From Adenophora triphylla var. japonica (taxonomy: Eukaryota > Streptophyta > Magnoliopsida > Asterales > Campanulaceae): a stretch of DNA of 64,000 bases. Below the pieces are notes generated by a model. That model saw only the letters and a program-made list of their open reading frames with translations, searched no databases and was not told the origin of the DNA. The position numbers and the translations under genes were made by a program. The DNA lies in the NCBI GenBank assembly GCA_022495995.1, contig JAFEMH010000981.1, forward strand, positions 434,001 to 498,000, given 5' to 3'. This document shows positions 23,071 through 34,903 of this stretch, piece after piece; within the stretch, counting starts at the first letter, position 1; every line of letters starts with the position of its first letter.

Positions 23071-24590
23071 GTGTCCAGCAAATGATTGAGCTGACTCCGG
23101 ATCTGCACAACACCAGAAAACAACCGTGAAACTGCGCCGGGGGTCTTCCGGCAAGACCCTCCGGCGTGAGAATCAGTTGATGGACTGGGAGATGGTGTAA
23201 ATATTATGGAGAGTGTGTGTATACGTAAAATATGCAGAAATGCATTACCTTTGTCCATGTTTTGTTCCCATATTTATAGTGAATGTAGTGATATTAGGGT
23301 ATTCATCTGAACCGTTGGATTGGGTGGATGCCAACCGTTGGATCAGCTCTATCTTCTAGGCGTACACGTGTCACGCTGGGATTGGTTCGCCTATGCAAGG
23401 ACACTGCAGCGTCTGACACTGATAAGCAGCTTGCCTTATAAGGGAAAGTCAACCTGCATGCCTTTTGGCATTATTACTGGTTGTATGATTGCACGTGTAA
23501 CAAGGCACTGTGGTAGGTCTGACATTATCCCAAATTAGCTAATTAATCAAGCTTGTTGAGGAAGCTAATTGAATGGACGACCTGGAGCTGTACGTCCAAT
23601 TGGGTCGTCTCCTTGAGAGATGACTCGACAAGTGAGCGGTAACGAGAGTTGGTCGTTCAATGACGACGATCACTCCACTGATCAGTTTGGTGCGGTGGAA
23701 AGGCTCGTCGTCAGGTGGGCTTGATCGCTCATTGGCGACGACCTTTACCTGATGTGTCGACGGGCTATGACCCTAACCTTCGCTCGAAGGTGTATTGGCC
23801 GTAGCTTGGATGGGCTTGGTCGCTCAGTGGCGACGACCTCCATCCGTTGTTGGACGGGCCATAACCCATTTGCCTGATCTAACCCTTCATAAATGGTTCT
23901 TTGGTAGGCCTGCTGGGCCCCTAACTCGTAGCAAAGTATTGGGCTTGGCCCATCGCAGAATATTCCGTTCAGTGGCCCCTAACTCATGGGTCGTCTTGAC
24001 GGGTCAGGAGTTGTCGTTTTCTCTCCAAGGTTATCCGTACGATCGTCAATTTGAATTTTGAATTATGGTGACATCAGCATTGATGACGTGGATGGCCAGG
24101 ATCTCCTCATTAATTGACATGCGTCCCCCGATGGGACATTCTCCTCGGAAATCACAGAGGGTATTTAATGCCCATCATTTCGCCGTTTGGGTTTTCTAGA
24201 CATAAACCCTTCGTCTTCCCCAAATATAAAAACTTTCCCCCTCCTCCATTTCAAACTTTTCGCGTCAGAATTCTTGGAGAGCAAATAGCAAGGGCGATTT
24301 CCGGCAACCGGCAAGAAGCATTCCGGCCACCGTGCAAACATTTTCCGGCGATATTGACTGCTCTGGCTTCACCACCGTTGGACAATCCGGCTGCTTGGAT
24401 TAGGAATTTCTTTGATTTACCGCCGATAAACTCATCGGAAAACCCTTCTTCAAACCCAGAAACAGGTAATTTCCTTTGTTCTTCTTTGATTTTCTAGGCA
24501 TTTTCTGGGGTTTAAGAACATCTTCAATGGGACCTAGGACTATAAGCTTTGAGAGAGGGGTTTAAGAACATCTTCATTTGAGCACCTATA
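23071..24590. other. Unrecognised insert with promoter-like features, possible LTR-element fragment
   Basis: This GC-richer segment lies between the two 307-bp MITEs. On the minus strand a TATA-like CTATAAATATGGGAAC lies at about 23264-23280, followed by GCCGGAGGGTCTTGCCGGAAG-type sequence as often seen in plant gypsy LTR leaders. On the plus strand AATATAAAAACTTTCC at about 24222 precedes a short open stretch ending at a possible donor CAG/GTAATTT near 24463. The long plus-strand frame at 24114-24497 starts at TTG, not ATG, and I recognise no domain in it. Three copies of a TCGCTCAGTGGCGACGACC-like palindrome occur at 23650-23840. Identity remains open. Confidence 0.35.
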
Positions 24591-24612
24591 TATATATATA
24601 TATATATATATA

Positions 24613-25039
<427 letters not shown>

Positions 25040-25233
25040 CACACATACATATATATATATACACACATATATATACATATACATATATATTTAACCTTTT
25101 TGTATATAAGAAAGAGGAACCCTTTCACCAATCTGCATCTAATCGTGGTACATCACTAGCTAGCTCCATTTATGATCACTCTCTCAGTCACGACTATATC
25201 AATACTTTAAATATATAAACCCTTTTTTAAATC

Positions 25234-25662
25234 ACAAAATTTGGGGAGAAACGCGTTTCTTCGTCGCTTATGGAGAAACGGGGCAACGTTTGTCTCGCGA
25301 CATACTTAGCCACAACAACTGGATATCCTTTCCAAAGCTTCTGGATATCCAGAACATTGAATATGGATATCCAGAAGCTTTGGAAAGGATATCCAGAAAT
25401 CAAATATTTTTTCTGGCTATCCTTTTCAAAGCTTCTGGATATCCATATTCAATGTTGATATCCGTGCTTCGAAAGAATATCCGTAAAAGTATTTGGACTT
25501 CGGATATCCTTTCCAAAGCTTCTGGATATCCATATTCAATGTTCTGGATATCCAGAAGCTGATGAAAGTGATATCCAGAAACTGGCTAAGTATGTCGCGC
25601 GACAAACCTTGCCCCGTTTCTCCAGACGCGACGGAGAAACGCGTTTCTCCCCAGACCGACTC
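25234..25662. mobile_element. Foldback (Mutator-like?) element with internal GGATATCC hairpins
   Basis: Arms GGGGAGAAACGCGTTTCT at 25243 and the inverted copy ending at 25652 extend through about 70 bp. TTTTTAAATC flanks it on both sides (25224-25233 and 25663-25672), and block B has the single-copy site near 63880. The core repeats TCTGGATATCCATATTCAA and its complement in alternating orientation. No coding sequence is supported. Confidence 0.7.
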
Positions 25663-25689
25663 TTTTTAAATCGCACTGTGAACAGGATC

Positions 25690-26040
25690 GAATGGTACCA
25701 ATTTATATATTTACATATGTCAGTAATAATATAAAAATGTGTCATAGTGATAGTATTTTTAGTGTCAGTGATAAATGTCAATTTTAGTGTTTAAGAGTGT
25801 TAGTGTTTTTTAAGTACCAGTGTTTATATTAAAGAGTGTCAGCAGCATTGGTGTTAAAAAGTGTCATGTGCATTGTTAAAAAGTGTTATTTTTAGTTATG
25901 AATAATGCAAGGAGCTGTTAATAAGTTTCGATTATTTACAAAAATGTCACCACATGATTTTAAAAGAAATTCCAGTTAGCATTTATAAAAATGTTATCGT
26001 GCATTTTTGAAAATGTGTCAGTTAATTACAAAGTTTCGGA
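25690..26040. repeat. Degenerate AAGTGTCAGTGTT array
   Basis: Loose copies of the AGTGTCAGTG word family are present, more diverged than at 911-1280 and 9100-9510 and without clear ends. Confidence 0.4.
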
Positions 26041-26051
26041 AACGCAATTAC

Positions 26052-27232
26052 TATTAGGAATATAATATAATATCATTATATTATATTCAAGTATATATTG
26101 TTATATATTAGATTAGGAAACACAATCCTTGTATTAGATTAGGAAACACAATCTTTGTATTAGATTAGAATCCTTCCCCTTCTAGAAGATTACCTCCTCA
26201 TTGTAATCTTATAAATATGTATCCCTAGGATCATAATAAATTGAGTTATTCAATTCAATTTCTCTCTTTCATATTTTGATTGACTTCGTCTAATTCTCCT
26301 TATTCTAATATGGTATCAGAGCATTGAGATCCATAGAAGAACTTCTCCGCCAAACCTCACCACCAAAGCTTCCGCCAACCATCATCAAAATCGCCCCACC
26401 CAAAAAGAAACCTTATACACCAAAAACCCCAAGGCCGAAATCACCCCCCCCCCCCTTCAACCACCAATCTTGACAAAGCCAACCCACCCCCCTTAAACCA
26501 CCATAACCCAATCGGCTCAAAAACCTTTTTGATCGAAACCCAAAATTTTATTATTCAACACCCTAGGCTCAAAACCCCCTTTTGACCGAAACCCAAATTT
26601 TTTTATACAATCCCCTCGGCTCAAAAACCCTATGACCGAGACGTAAGGGGTGAAACCCCTACTTGTACAAGGTGACTCCACGTGCATAACCCCTACTTCA
26701 AAACCCCCTCGTCCTAGCCGAAATCAATTTTCCCTACTTCAAAAACCCCTCGGCAAAAACGAAAACCCCTCTCCACAACCCCATCGTCTTCGGCGTGGTC
26801 ATGCACCAACCTATCACCACCTCGGATGCAAGGAACCACATCTCATCAGAAACAACGTACATGTCCGAAAACACATTCATCTTCAACTGCGTCATCAAAT
26901 CCGGTTCATCTCATCACTCTTCAAGATTGGACTTATCCAAAGAACGTCCATCTTGCAGGGGCATATTAGGAATATAATATAATATCATTATATTATATTA
27001 TATTATATTAAAGTGTATATTGTTATATATTAAATTAGGAAACACAATTCTTGTATTAGATTAGGAAACACAATCTTTGTATTAGATTAGAATTCTTCTC
27101 CTTCTAGGAGATTTCCTCCTCATTGTAATCCTATAAATTTGTATTCCTAAGATCATAATCAATTTAGTCATTCAATTCAATTCCTCTCTTCCATGTTTTG
27201 ATTGATTTCGTCTAATTCTCCTTATTCTAATA
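26052..27232 (+). mobile_element. TRIM/LARD-type non-coding LTR element (1181 bp)
   Basis: Direct repeats at 26052-26310 and 26964-27232 both start TATTAGGAATATAATATAAT and end TTATTCTAATA. TGGTATCAGAGC follows the first at 26311-26322, and a GCAGGGGCA polypurine stretch precedes the second. Flanks ATTAC and GTTAC fit a 5-bp duplication with one change. The C-rich core has no conserved retrotransposon domain, so it is non-autonomous. Confidence 0.88.
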
Positions 27233-27602
27233 GTTACGTGCCTCATTCGGGTCAGTAGTATCCGTGCTCGAGAATTCAATAGTTGTTAAATTAGTTAATC
27301 TCCTTTCATTTTCTTGATTGAAAACTAAACCTTAGTTAATTAACATTGACTTTGTTGATTGCATACAAAACCTTAGTTAATTAACCTCTAACGATGCGTA
27401 CAAAACCACTAATAATATGATGTCAAGACTTTCGCTTGAGAATCTATTTTGTTTAATCACCAATTAGATACTCTATTAGACTATAATTAAATATGATATT
27501 GTTATATTTAATTATTCATATAGGAACAAAATTCGCTAAAAATGACATTAGTCTCGGATTAAAATTAATTCTTAGAAAATTAAAATGGGGCATCTCAAAA
27601 AG
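27233..27602. other. AT-rich spacer, nothing recognised
   Basis: Both strands have only very short open frames. No repeat family seen elsewhere in the window is evident. Confidence 0.6.
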
Positions 27603-28426
27603 TATCTACCGATTTCCACTTTATACACTCATTTGAAAAGTCGGTCTGTTTGTTACCTAAACTTTCGAATCGTTCCACTTTGCCCCTTGATACTAACGAA
27701 CATTAAAAAAGCTAACGAAATATGACATGTGTCGAGCACATGATGACAAATAAGTTAGTTTGTAATGATTATTAGTTTTTAAGGGGTCAAATGCAAACTT
27801 TTAAATGAAAAGTGCTAAAAATGTAATTTTTTTGCCCAAAATAATTAACATTTTCTTAAATAATTAATATTTTCTGAAAATAATAATTTTATTTCTTTAT
27901 GTAAAAAATAATATATTTTTTGTATATTTATGGTAAAAAAAAAGAAGTTATGTTCGTAATAGCATATATTAACATTATGTTAAATAATTAATATTTTTAT
28001 AAACTATATTTTTTAAATAGGATTAAAAAATAGTGAATATTATAAATAAAAAAAAAATGTATTTTAAAGAAAATTGCATTTATTTTTGAAAAAAAGTAAA
28101 ATATTTTTTAAAATTATTTAATTAAAAAAAACTTAAATGTTTCATTTGTATTTTTAAGAATATATAAAAAAAACTTATTAAATAAAACAATATTAATTAT
28201 TTAGTTTTTTTATATAAAAAACAATTACAGTTTTCTTACAAAAAAATTATTTATAGGGTTATTTTTTTAATCGTATTTTTTCAAAATAAAAAAATAACAT
28301 TTGCACATCCTATTTCGTTAATTTTTCTAACATTTGTTAGTGCCATGGTGAAAAGTAGAACAATTTGAAAGTTTAGGTATCAAACATACCGACTTTTCAA
28401 ATGAGGGTGCGAAATGGGAATCAATA
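27603..28426. mobile_element. Long-terminal-inverted-repeat element, AT-rich core
   Basis: About 110 bp at each end are inverted: CTCATTTGAAAAGTCGGT near 27630 and its complement near 28395, then CCTAAACTTTCGAATCGTTC versus a close copy. The 600-bp core is extremely AT-rich and non-coding. Flanking duplication is not clear. Architecture suggests a Mutator-like non-autonomous element. Confidence 0.6.
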
Positions 28427-28428
28427 TA

Positions 28429-28703
28429 CTCCCTCCGTCTCATTAATAACTTCACCTTTTGCCATTTTGGGTGTCCCATTTAAAGCTTCACCTTTTCTTT
28501 TTTGACAAATAATCTTTACTATTCCACCCACTTATTCTCTCTCCTATTTTACTATTACACTCACAACATTTTTTAAATTTACTATTTCCTCTACTCATTC
28601 TCTCTTCTATTTTACTATTACACTCACAATATTTTTTTCACCCTTAATTTGCGTGTCGGGCCAAAAAAGATGAATTAATTACTAGGACGGAGGACGGAGG
28701 GAG
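28429..28703. mobile_element. Stowaway MITE
   Basis: CTCCCTCCGTCTCATTAAT at 28429 and GGACGGAGGGAG ending at 28703 are the inverted ends, with TA on both sides. GGACGGA is doubled at the right end. Confidence 0.9.
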
Positions 28704-28894
28704 TATACTTTAGTAGGGTAAACATATTTTGGCTTATACAACGTTATTAAATTGTAATAAAAGTTGTTATAAAAATGTAATTCTTTTTACACTTTTTTAG
28801 TTAAATATGACACGTACTTCCTTCGTCCCATTTAAAAAGGCCCAAAATTCTATTTTTTTTTTGTCTTATTTAAAAATCACACTCCCAAAATAAT

Positions 28895-29048
28895 GAGTAA
28901 CTCTTGTGAAAAAATTTGTTTTTTTCAAAATATTATAAAAAAACTAGTTTTCAGAACAGTTCATCACTCTTATTAGTTAGACTTAGTGCTTTAAAACTAG
29001 TTTTTTTCTTATGTTACGAAAAAATTAGTTTTTTTCAAGATTTTGGCA
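28895..29048. mobile_element. 154-bp MITE of the ACTAGTTTTT family
   Basis: It begins GAGTAACTCTTGTGAAAAA and ends CAAGATTTTGGCA, with AAAATAAT duplicated on both sides (28887-28894 and 29049-29056). Its body matches 60454-60606 in inverse orientation and parts of 35770-36070. It lies within a decayed Stowaway-like region (28806-29240). Confidence 0.6.
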
Positions 29049-29056
29049 AAAATAAT

Positions 29057-30100
29057 AACGTTTTAATACTTCTTTATTTATGAAACTCACTTGTCATATT
29101 TATAATAATTATACACTTACTATTCTCTATCTCACTGCTCACTTCTCTCTTACCTCATTTTTCATATTCACAACAACTATTTAAATATACATTTTTCTTA
29201 ATTCTCGAGTTGTGCCTTTTTATATTACTCCAAAACTTAACTCATCTACCATAAAATATAGAACAAACGGAATTAAGGACGACAATACGTCCACATTCAT
29301 GGCATCAAATGTTTTCAGATGAAATTATAGTCGGATACTTCTTGAACAATATCTCCTTTCAAAACAAAATAATTTTACTCTGATTTTTATATTGAATTCA
29401 ATCAAATTTTAAATATAATTTTATGAAAATTTAAATTTGTTTTTTGCAATTCTAAAATAATAAAAATTGGATAACTAATTTGCAATTTGACAAATATTAT
29501 TGTGTTGATCATGAAAATTAAAATAAGAAACGTTTCGAAATGATGGAAGTATCCGTATAACCATTACACTTTGCGTCTAACTTAAAAAGTTTATTTTTCG
29601 GGGGAAAAAATGAACTTTTTTAAAAAACACCAAATTCAATTATGTAGTAAAACTTTATTTTTCGGGGAAAAAATAATAATATTCATATATCGTTTAAATT
29701 AAATATTGGGGAATTTTACCCATAAGTAAGTAGGGGTGTAAGCGGTTCAGTCCAAACAACGGTTTGAAATCGAACCAAACCAAATTACGCGGTTTAGTTT
29801 GGTTATCAAACAATAGTGCTTAGGTTCGGTTTCAAAAATTGTCAAATAGTGTGGTTCGATTTGGTCTGCGGTTTGGACCCCCAAACCACGGTTTGAGACC
29901 GCGAAACCGAACCACCAAGCCGAACCGATTAACCAAAGCACCAAAACGTTCGATATTAACCGTATATATTCATATCTTTCATTTTCACCTCATTTAGATT
30001 TTAAAACCTCTAATTTTATACATGTGTTTTAGCCCATAACCCTTTTTTCTTTTGGTTAATCTTCATGTAATAATGTTAATTCACTTTTTATATATCACAT
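29057..30100. other. Spacer with a hAT-end-like fragment (about 29729-29960)
   Basis: TAGGGGTGTAAGCGGTTCAG at about 29731 followed by many CGGTTTG words resembles one end of the hAT element at 32604, but no matching opposite end is seen. The rest is AT-rich without a supported gene. Confidence 0.4.
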
Positions 30101-30101
30101 A

Positions 30102-30540
30102 ACATTACAACATAAGTTATTATGCAGTATTATATTATATTGCATTATATATGCAATATTTAAAAATTATGATACAACATCCTTAATACTGCATCATGTC
30201 ACCACCACTGCCACCCAACGCCACCATCGGCCGCCGTCGTCCACTGCCTATCGAAATCCAGTCACCGAAAACTCGCTGAAATACGGTCACCGATTGCCAA
30301 AATTCGATCACTGATCGCTAACATTACAACATAAGTTATTATGCAGTATTATATTATATTGCATTATATATGCAATATTTAAAAATTATGATACAACATC
30401 CTTAATACTGCATCATGTCACCACCACTGCCACCCAACGCCACCATCGTCGCCGTCGTCCACCGCCTATCGAAATCCACACCGAAAACTCATTGAAATAC
30501 TCTGGCCACCGATTGCCAAAATTCGATCACTGATCGCCGG
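30102..30540. repeat. Two tandem 219-bp units
   Basis: Units at 30102-30320 and 30321-30540 both start ACATTACAACATAAGTTATT. The sequence is an inverted relative of the flank around 9590-10040 (ATGATACAACATC and the CACCACCGCC-rich part), so it is a dispersed repeat. 30541-30800 is empty. Confidence 0.8.
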
Positions 30541-30800
30541 TGCCATCTGTTATCATAAATGCTGCATTATATGAGTATTCAATATTATACATTATTTTGT
30601 ATGAATTATTATTACAAATATTATAACATGATAATATAATATGAAAAAGAACTTATGGAGTATTAAGAAACTTTTAGAACTTCAGTGGCCATTCTCCCTA
30701 AATATTGTACGCCTTCCAAGAGGTGACTTGTTGATTATAATTAGATGAGTTGACTAACTATTTCGTTTATTTATCTTTGCTTACATTTACTTGATAACTA

Positions 30801-31102
30801 CTCCCTCCGCCCCACCTCACTTGCCCCACCTTACTTGACACCTTTGAGGTTGAGGTGGGCACGAAAACTAAGAAAAAAGAATAAAATAAAAAAAATGTGT
30901 GGTAAAAAATGAAGAGAGAGAATGAGTGGAATAAATAGTAGTGTTGGTTGAATAAATTAAGTGGTGAAAAATGAAGAGAGAGAATGAGTGGTGGGGTAGA
31001 GTGAATATAAAATTATAAAAAGTAGGCTATTTTGGAAAGTGTCAAGTGAACTGGGACGACTCAAAATAAAAATAAGTGTCAAGTGAGATAGAACGAAGGG
31101 AG
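30801..31102. mobile_element. Stowaway MITE
   Basis: CTCCCTCCGCCCCACC at 30801 and an imperfect inverted end (GAACGAAGGGAG) at 31102 lie next to TA. Confidence 0.85.
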
Positions 31103-31233
31103 TATATGTAGTATACTTTAAATAAATTGAAAAATGTAAGCTTTAGATTTTAGATTGCCGACTCCATCTCAAAACAAGGTAAGCAATTTTGTCACTATTT
31201 ATATTACCCACTCTTCCTAGGTAGATTGATCAT

Positions 31234-31557
31234 ATAGCCTAAGCCGTCCCGGCGCCACGTTTTTGATTTGTTTTTTTTTAAAAAAAAAATTTTTTAATTT
31301 AAATTAAAAAAATTTTTTTTTTTTTTTGGGCAAAATGTGAGGGACCAAATAGTTCCTCCATTTGAAATTCAAACTGAAAGAAGAGAGAGAGAGAGAGAGA
31401 GAGAGAAGGGGGTATGTGTGTGTTTTAAAAAAAAAAAATTTTTTTTTGTAAAGGAAGGTCAAAATGGGAAAGTGACAAAATAATGAGGCAAACGGTAAAG
31501 TTGACGGATGGAACTGCTCATTAGGATTACTTGACCTTCCCTCATTTATACTATAGA
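31234..31557 (-). mobile_element. Short non-autonomous Helitron (probable)
   Basis: Read on the minus strand it begins TCTATAGTATAAATG, the same 5' end as the Helitron at 42190-43077, and shares GGCAAAATG-rich sequence with it. A hairpin-like CGTGGCGCCGGGACGG lies near the other end, but the terminal CTAG is replaced by CTAT, so that end is uncertain. Confidence 0.45.
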
Positions 31558-31720
31558 TTAGTATTTGTCAAGGTCATGACTCATGAAGGTTACCTAGGTA
31601 AAATTTTCAAGAGTAAATATGATACTCCCTAATAGGGTTAGGGATGGCAACGTGGCGGGTTTGGGATGAATTCTTCATTTTTCAAACTTGTCCCTATAGT
31701 GATCTACCATTGCACGAAAT

Positions 31721-31920
31721 CAGGGGCGGACACAAGGCAACCTAAAGGGGTGGTAGTGAACCCCCTTAATCAAATAATGTGTGTGGTTTAGTTGTTAAGA
31801 GGCTAGGACTAAGAACTGAAGGTTGTGGGTTCGAGTCTCATATTCAACATTGATTTTTTCATATAAAGTTTTATAGTGTATTTGTGCACCCCCTTAAAAA
31901 ATGCTCTAGGTCCGCCACTG
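31721..31920. mobile_element. 200-bp hAT-type MITE with an internal tRNA-like promoter
   Basis: Ends CAGGGGCGGACACAAGG and, inverted, CAGTGGCGGACCTAGAGC are flanked by CACGAAAT and CATGAAAT, an 8-bp duplication with one change. Inside, TAGTTGTTAAGAGG and GGTTCGAGTCTC resemble pol III A and B boxes spaced as in tRNA genes. Confidence 0.65.
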
Positions 31921-31944
31921 CATGAAATAGAAATAAAGGAACTA

Positions 31945-32223
31945 CTCCCTCCGTCCCAGTAGAAGCTTCCCATTTTGCCATTTTGGGTGTCCCGTTAAAA
32001 GCTTTCACTTTTCTTTTTTGGCAAATAATCTTTACTATTTCCTCCACTCATTCTCTCTCCTACATTGTTTTAATACTCACAACACCATTATAATTTACTA
32101 TTCCCTCCACTCATTCTTTCTCCTATTTTTAAATTACATTCACAACATTTTTTTTTTCCATCCATTTTCTTAATTTGCGTGCAAAGTCAAAAGTGAAAAG
32201 CTTATGTTGGGGGAGGGAGGGAG
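31945..32223. mobile_element. Stowaway MITE
   Basis: CTCCCTCCGTCCCAGTAG at 31945 and GGGGGAGGGAGGGAG ending at 32223 are the ends, with TA beside both. 32224-32595 holds no recognisable gene. Confidence 0.85.
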
Positions 32224-32603
32224 TATTGTTTTTTTTAAAAAAATCATTTTTTATTACCAAGGTAGAGATGCTTTATTTGTGTTATTTTTAAAAGGACCAA
32301 TAGGCTTTAATTACACAAGTCGTCGTCATCATCGATCGGGCCTTGGAAAGCAGAGTTCTGGTCCAACTAATTCGTTATCAAAGCCAGCCCTGTGATTACA
32401 TTTTCTTGTCCAACAAGAAAGCCCACATACATTGGGTCAAAGCCGACCCTAACTACTTTGGTGAGGTGTATCTAGCAGGGCCGGGCTCGGCCTAAACCGG
32501 CTGGCCTTCAGCTCGAACCCGCTTACCTTTTCTGGAAATTCCATTTTGTCACTTTTCAATAAAATTTCAAAGAAAATTACCGGGTTTGGTGGGATGCGGA
32601 TAG

Positions 32604-34895
32604 TAGGGGTGGACATGGTTCGGTTTGGAAGGAATTTGGAGATCAAATCGCTAGTACTCGATTTGGGAAAATCCCAAATCAAATCGAACCATAGAAAATT
32701 TCAAACCAAACCAAAACCAAAACCACCCTCGGTTTCCTTGGTTGGCTCAAACCACGGTTTCATAAACGGTTCAAATCGTGGTCCGAACTGCGGTCTAGAC
32801 CGCTATCCGAACTACAATCCTGTCCAACTAAAAGCGTTGCTCTTTACATATTTTTTTTATCAAACTAGCAATCATATATATTAAACATAAAACACAAATA
32901 CTATTATCCAAATAGGAATGAGTTTTAGTAAACTGAAAGTTCATTGTTCTAACAAGTACAACAAAAGAAACCATCTCAAAACAAATTACAAGACATTGTC
33001 TAAAATAAAGATACAAAATTACAAATTCAAGATTCAACCATTAAATAAAAGTCAAATGCCTTAGTAGCAAGATAAAAGTATCAAACCAAATAGATTATAC
33101 CAAAGTACCAAACCCAATAAATTCAAGTACAATCCAACTGCAAAATTCTTCGCATTGCTCTTTCCAAGAGAAATCTAAAGACTGCAAAAAAAAAAAAATT
33201 AAAAAAATTGTTATTCCAATAGTACTTAAAGAGAGTTTAGGAATAAAACTTAGTTATTCAGCAGATACTATAATATGAATGGCAAGCAACAGAGACACGG
33301 ATACTAAGTTGTCACTCCATTATCTATTTTTCACGCCACAAACAAACAATCAATCAATCTTGATGAGTTATAGGAAATGTATGAGCCAAGAAAGCCATGC
33401 ACAATAACATATTGCAGTTTGTATTATATCTAAGGCAGCAAATATAGATACAACAGGACTGGACTGGCAATGTGCCAAACAAAACCAGCAATCAGCAATC
33501 ACCAGGAATTGAACAATAGCTTTAAAGAGAGTTTAGGAATAAAACCAAGATACTTACAGAGTTCAAGTATCACTCCCTTAAGGTAGAAGGACCCACAAGA
33601 TCTGAATTTTCAGTTAAAACTGCAAGATGTAAAATTAAAATCATGAGAAAATAATTAACTAGACAATAAAATGGATAAAGTTGTTGAAATAAATTGATTT
33701 TCATATATAGTTAATTTATCAAAATGATCCAAAACTGCAGATGTAAATGCTTACAAAGTGAATGCAATAGTTTCTTACCCTCCATGACTTTATCAAAATG
33801 ATCCCAAACTGCAGATGTAAATGCTTTACTACTCCTTACATCACTATTTCCACCAACATCAGATGAATCTACTTCGGTGTTTTGGGTCGACGGAGCTTTT
33901 CTCTTTTTTTGACATTTCGACCTAAAAATGACAAAACACAAGGAACCAAATGAATTCTCTCATAAACATAGAATATGAACATGAAACTAGATGAAATTAC
34001 AAAATATTACACTGTACTAAAAAAGAAATGAAAAATTACTAAAAAATTATTGAAAGGCTGTACAAAAAAAATTATTGAAAAACTGTAAAAAAAAAATTAT
34101 TGAAGGAAAGAACATACACTTTCATTATCTATGTCTGCCTAATATTTTGTTGCGAAATTCCACTGTACAAAAGAGAGATATAGAAGATTAAATGAAAAAT
34201 TACTAAATTTACAAAAGTACACTATCAAAAATTTAACAAATAAATGAAAAATTACTAATTAATTGGGAGGGAAAATTATACCTTTAAGAGAAGAGAGATA
34301 AACAAACAGGGAAATTACCGACGACGACTCACAATGGCTTGACGATCGGAGAGAATCGGATTCCACCGCACGAGTTCTTGGCGAGGAAGATGGCGAGCAC
34401 GAGAATCGCGTCGTATTCTGTACACGAAGGGATTTGGGAGGACTTTGAAAGGAAGGGATCTGAGGAAGTTTTTTGGTGATAGAGAGAGAAAGAAGAGAGA
34501 AGAGAGAAACAAACTAAGAAAGAAGATATGAAAAATGAGGAGGCAGTTTGAGTTAAGGAGTTTCAATCTAGGGTTTTCAAATCAGTGGTTGTGATTCATC
34601 TTTAATTTTTAATGAACGGCTAGGATTTCGGTTCAAGAATTTCATGGTTTGGTTCCGCGGTTCGGTTTCACGGTTCGGTTTTACGATTCTAAACCGCGGT
34701 TCGGACTGAATCGGTTTGGTTCGGTTCGGTTTGGTTCGGTTTTGAGGTTCCAGACTGCGAGCTGAACCGAACCACACGGTTTATTAAATTTTCAAACCAA
34801 GCTAAACCATTTATAGAAAAAAACCAAACCAAACTGCGTGATTTGGTTCGGTTCGGTCTCAAACCGCGGTTTGAACCGAACCATGTCCACCCCTA
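32604..34895. mobile_element. hAT transposon, 2292 bp, transposase mostly lost
   Basis: Ends TAGGGGTGGACATGGTTCGG and its inverted copy are flanked by a perfect 8-bp duplication GCGGATAG (32596-32603 and 34896-34903). Both ends carry 150-300 bp of GGTTCGGTTT-type subterminal repeats. Inside, on the minus strand, only a BED-finger-like piece of transposase is left, plus a possible promoter and leader near 34320-34560. The element is non-autonomous as read. Confidence 0.88.
33711..33941 (-). pseudogene. hAT transposase N-terminal remnant (BED-finger-like)
   Basis: Minus-strand frame CQKKRKAPSTQN...SSKAFTSAVWDHFDKV resembles the basic tract and the start of the BED zinc finger at the N terminus of plant hAT transposases. 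It stops soon afterwards. A roughly 70-bp stretch containing AAACTGCAGATGTAAATGCTT is duplicated at 33718-33760 and 33792-33830, which adds to the damage. No dimerisation domain or catalytic core follows. Confidence 0.5.
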
Positions 34896-34903
34896 GCGGA
34901 TAG

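Noticed and set aside
24114..24497. 127-codon frame as a gene
   Set aside because: It starts at TTG, has no recognisable domain, and lies in an insert between MITEs; kept only as unclassified sequence.
26650..26982. 110-codon frame in the TRIM-like element
   Set aside because: It is low-complexity and C-rich, has no gag or pol motif, and ends in the LTR.
29747..29944. 65-codon minus frame rich in Glu-Pro-Lys
   Set aside because: It is produced by AACCG/CGGTTTG subterminal repeats of a hAT-like fragment; similar frames occur at 34577-34777 for the same reason.
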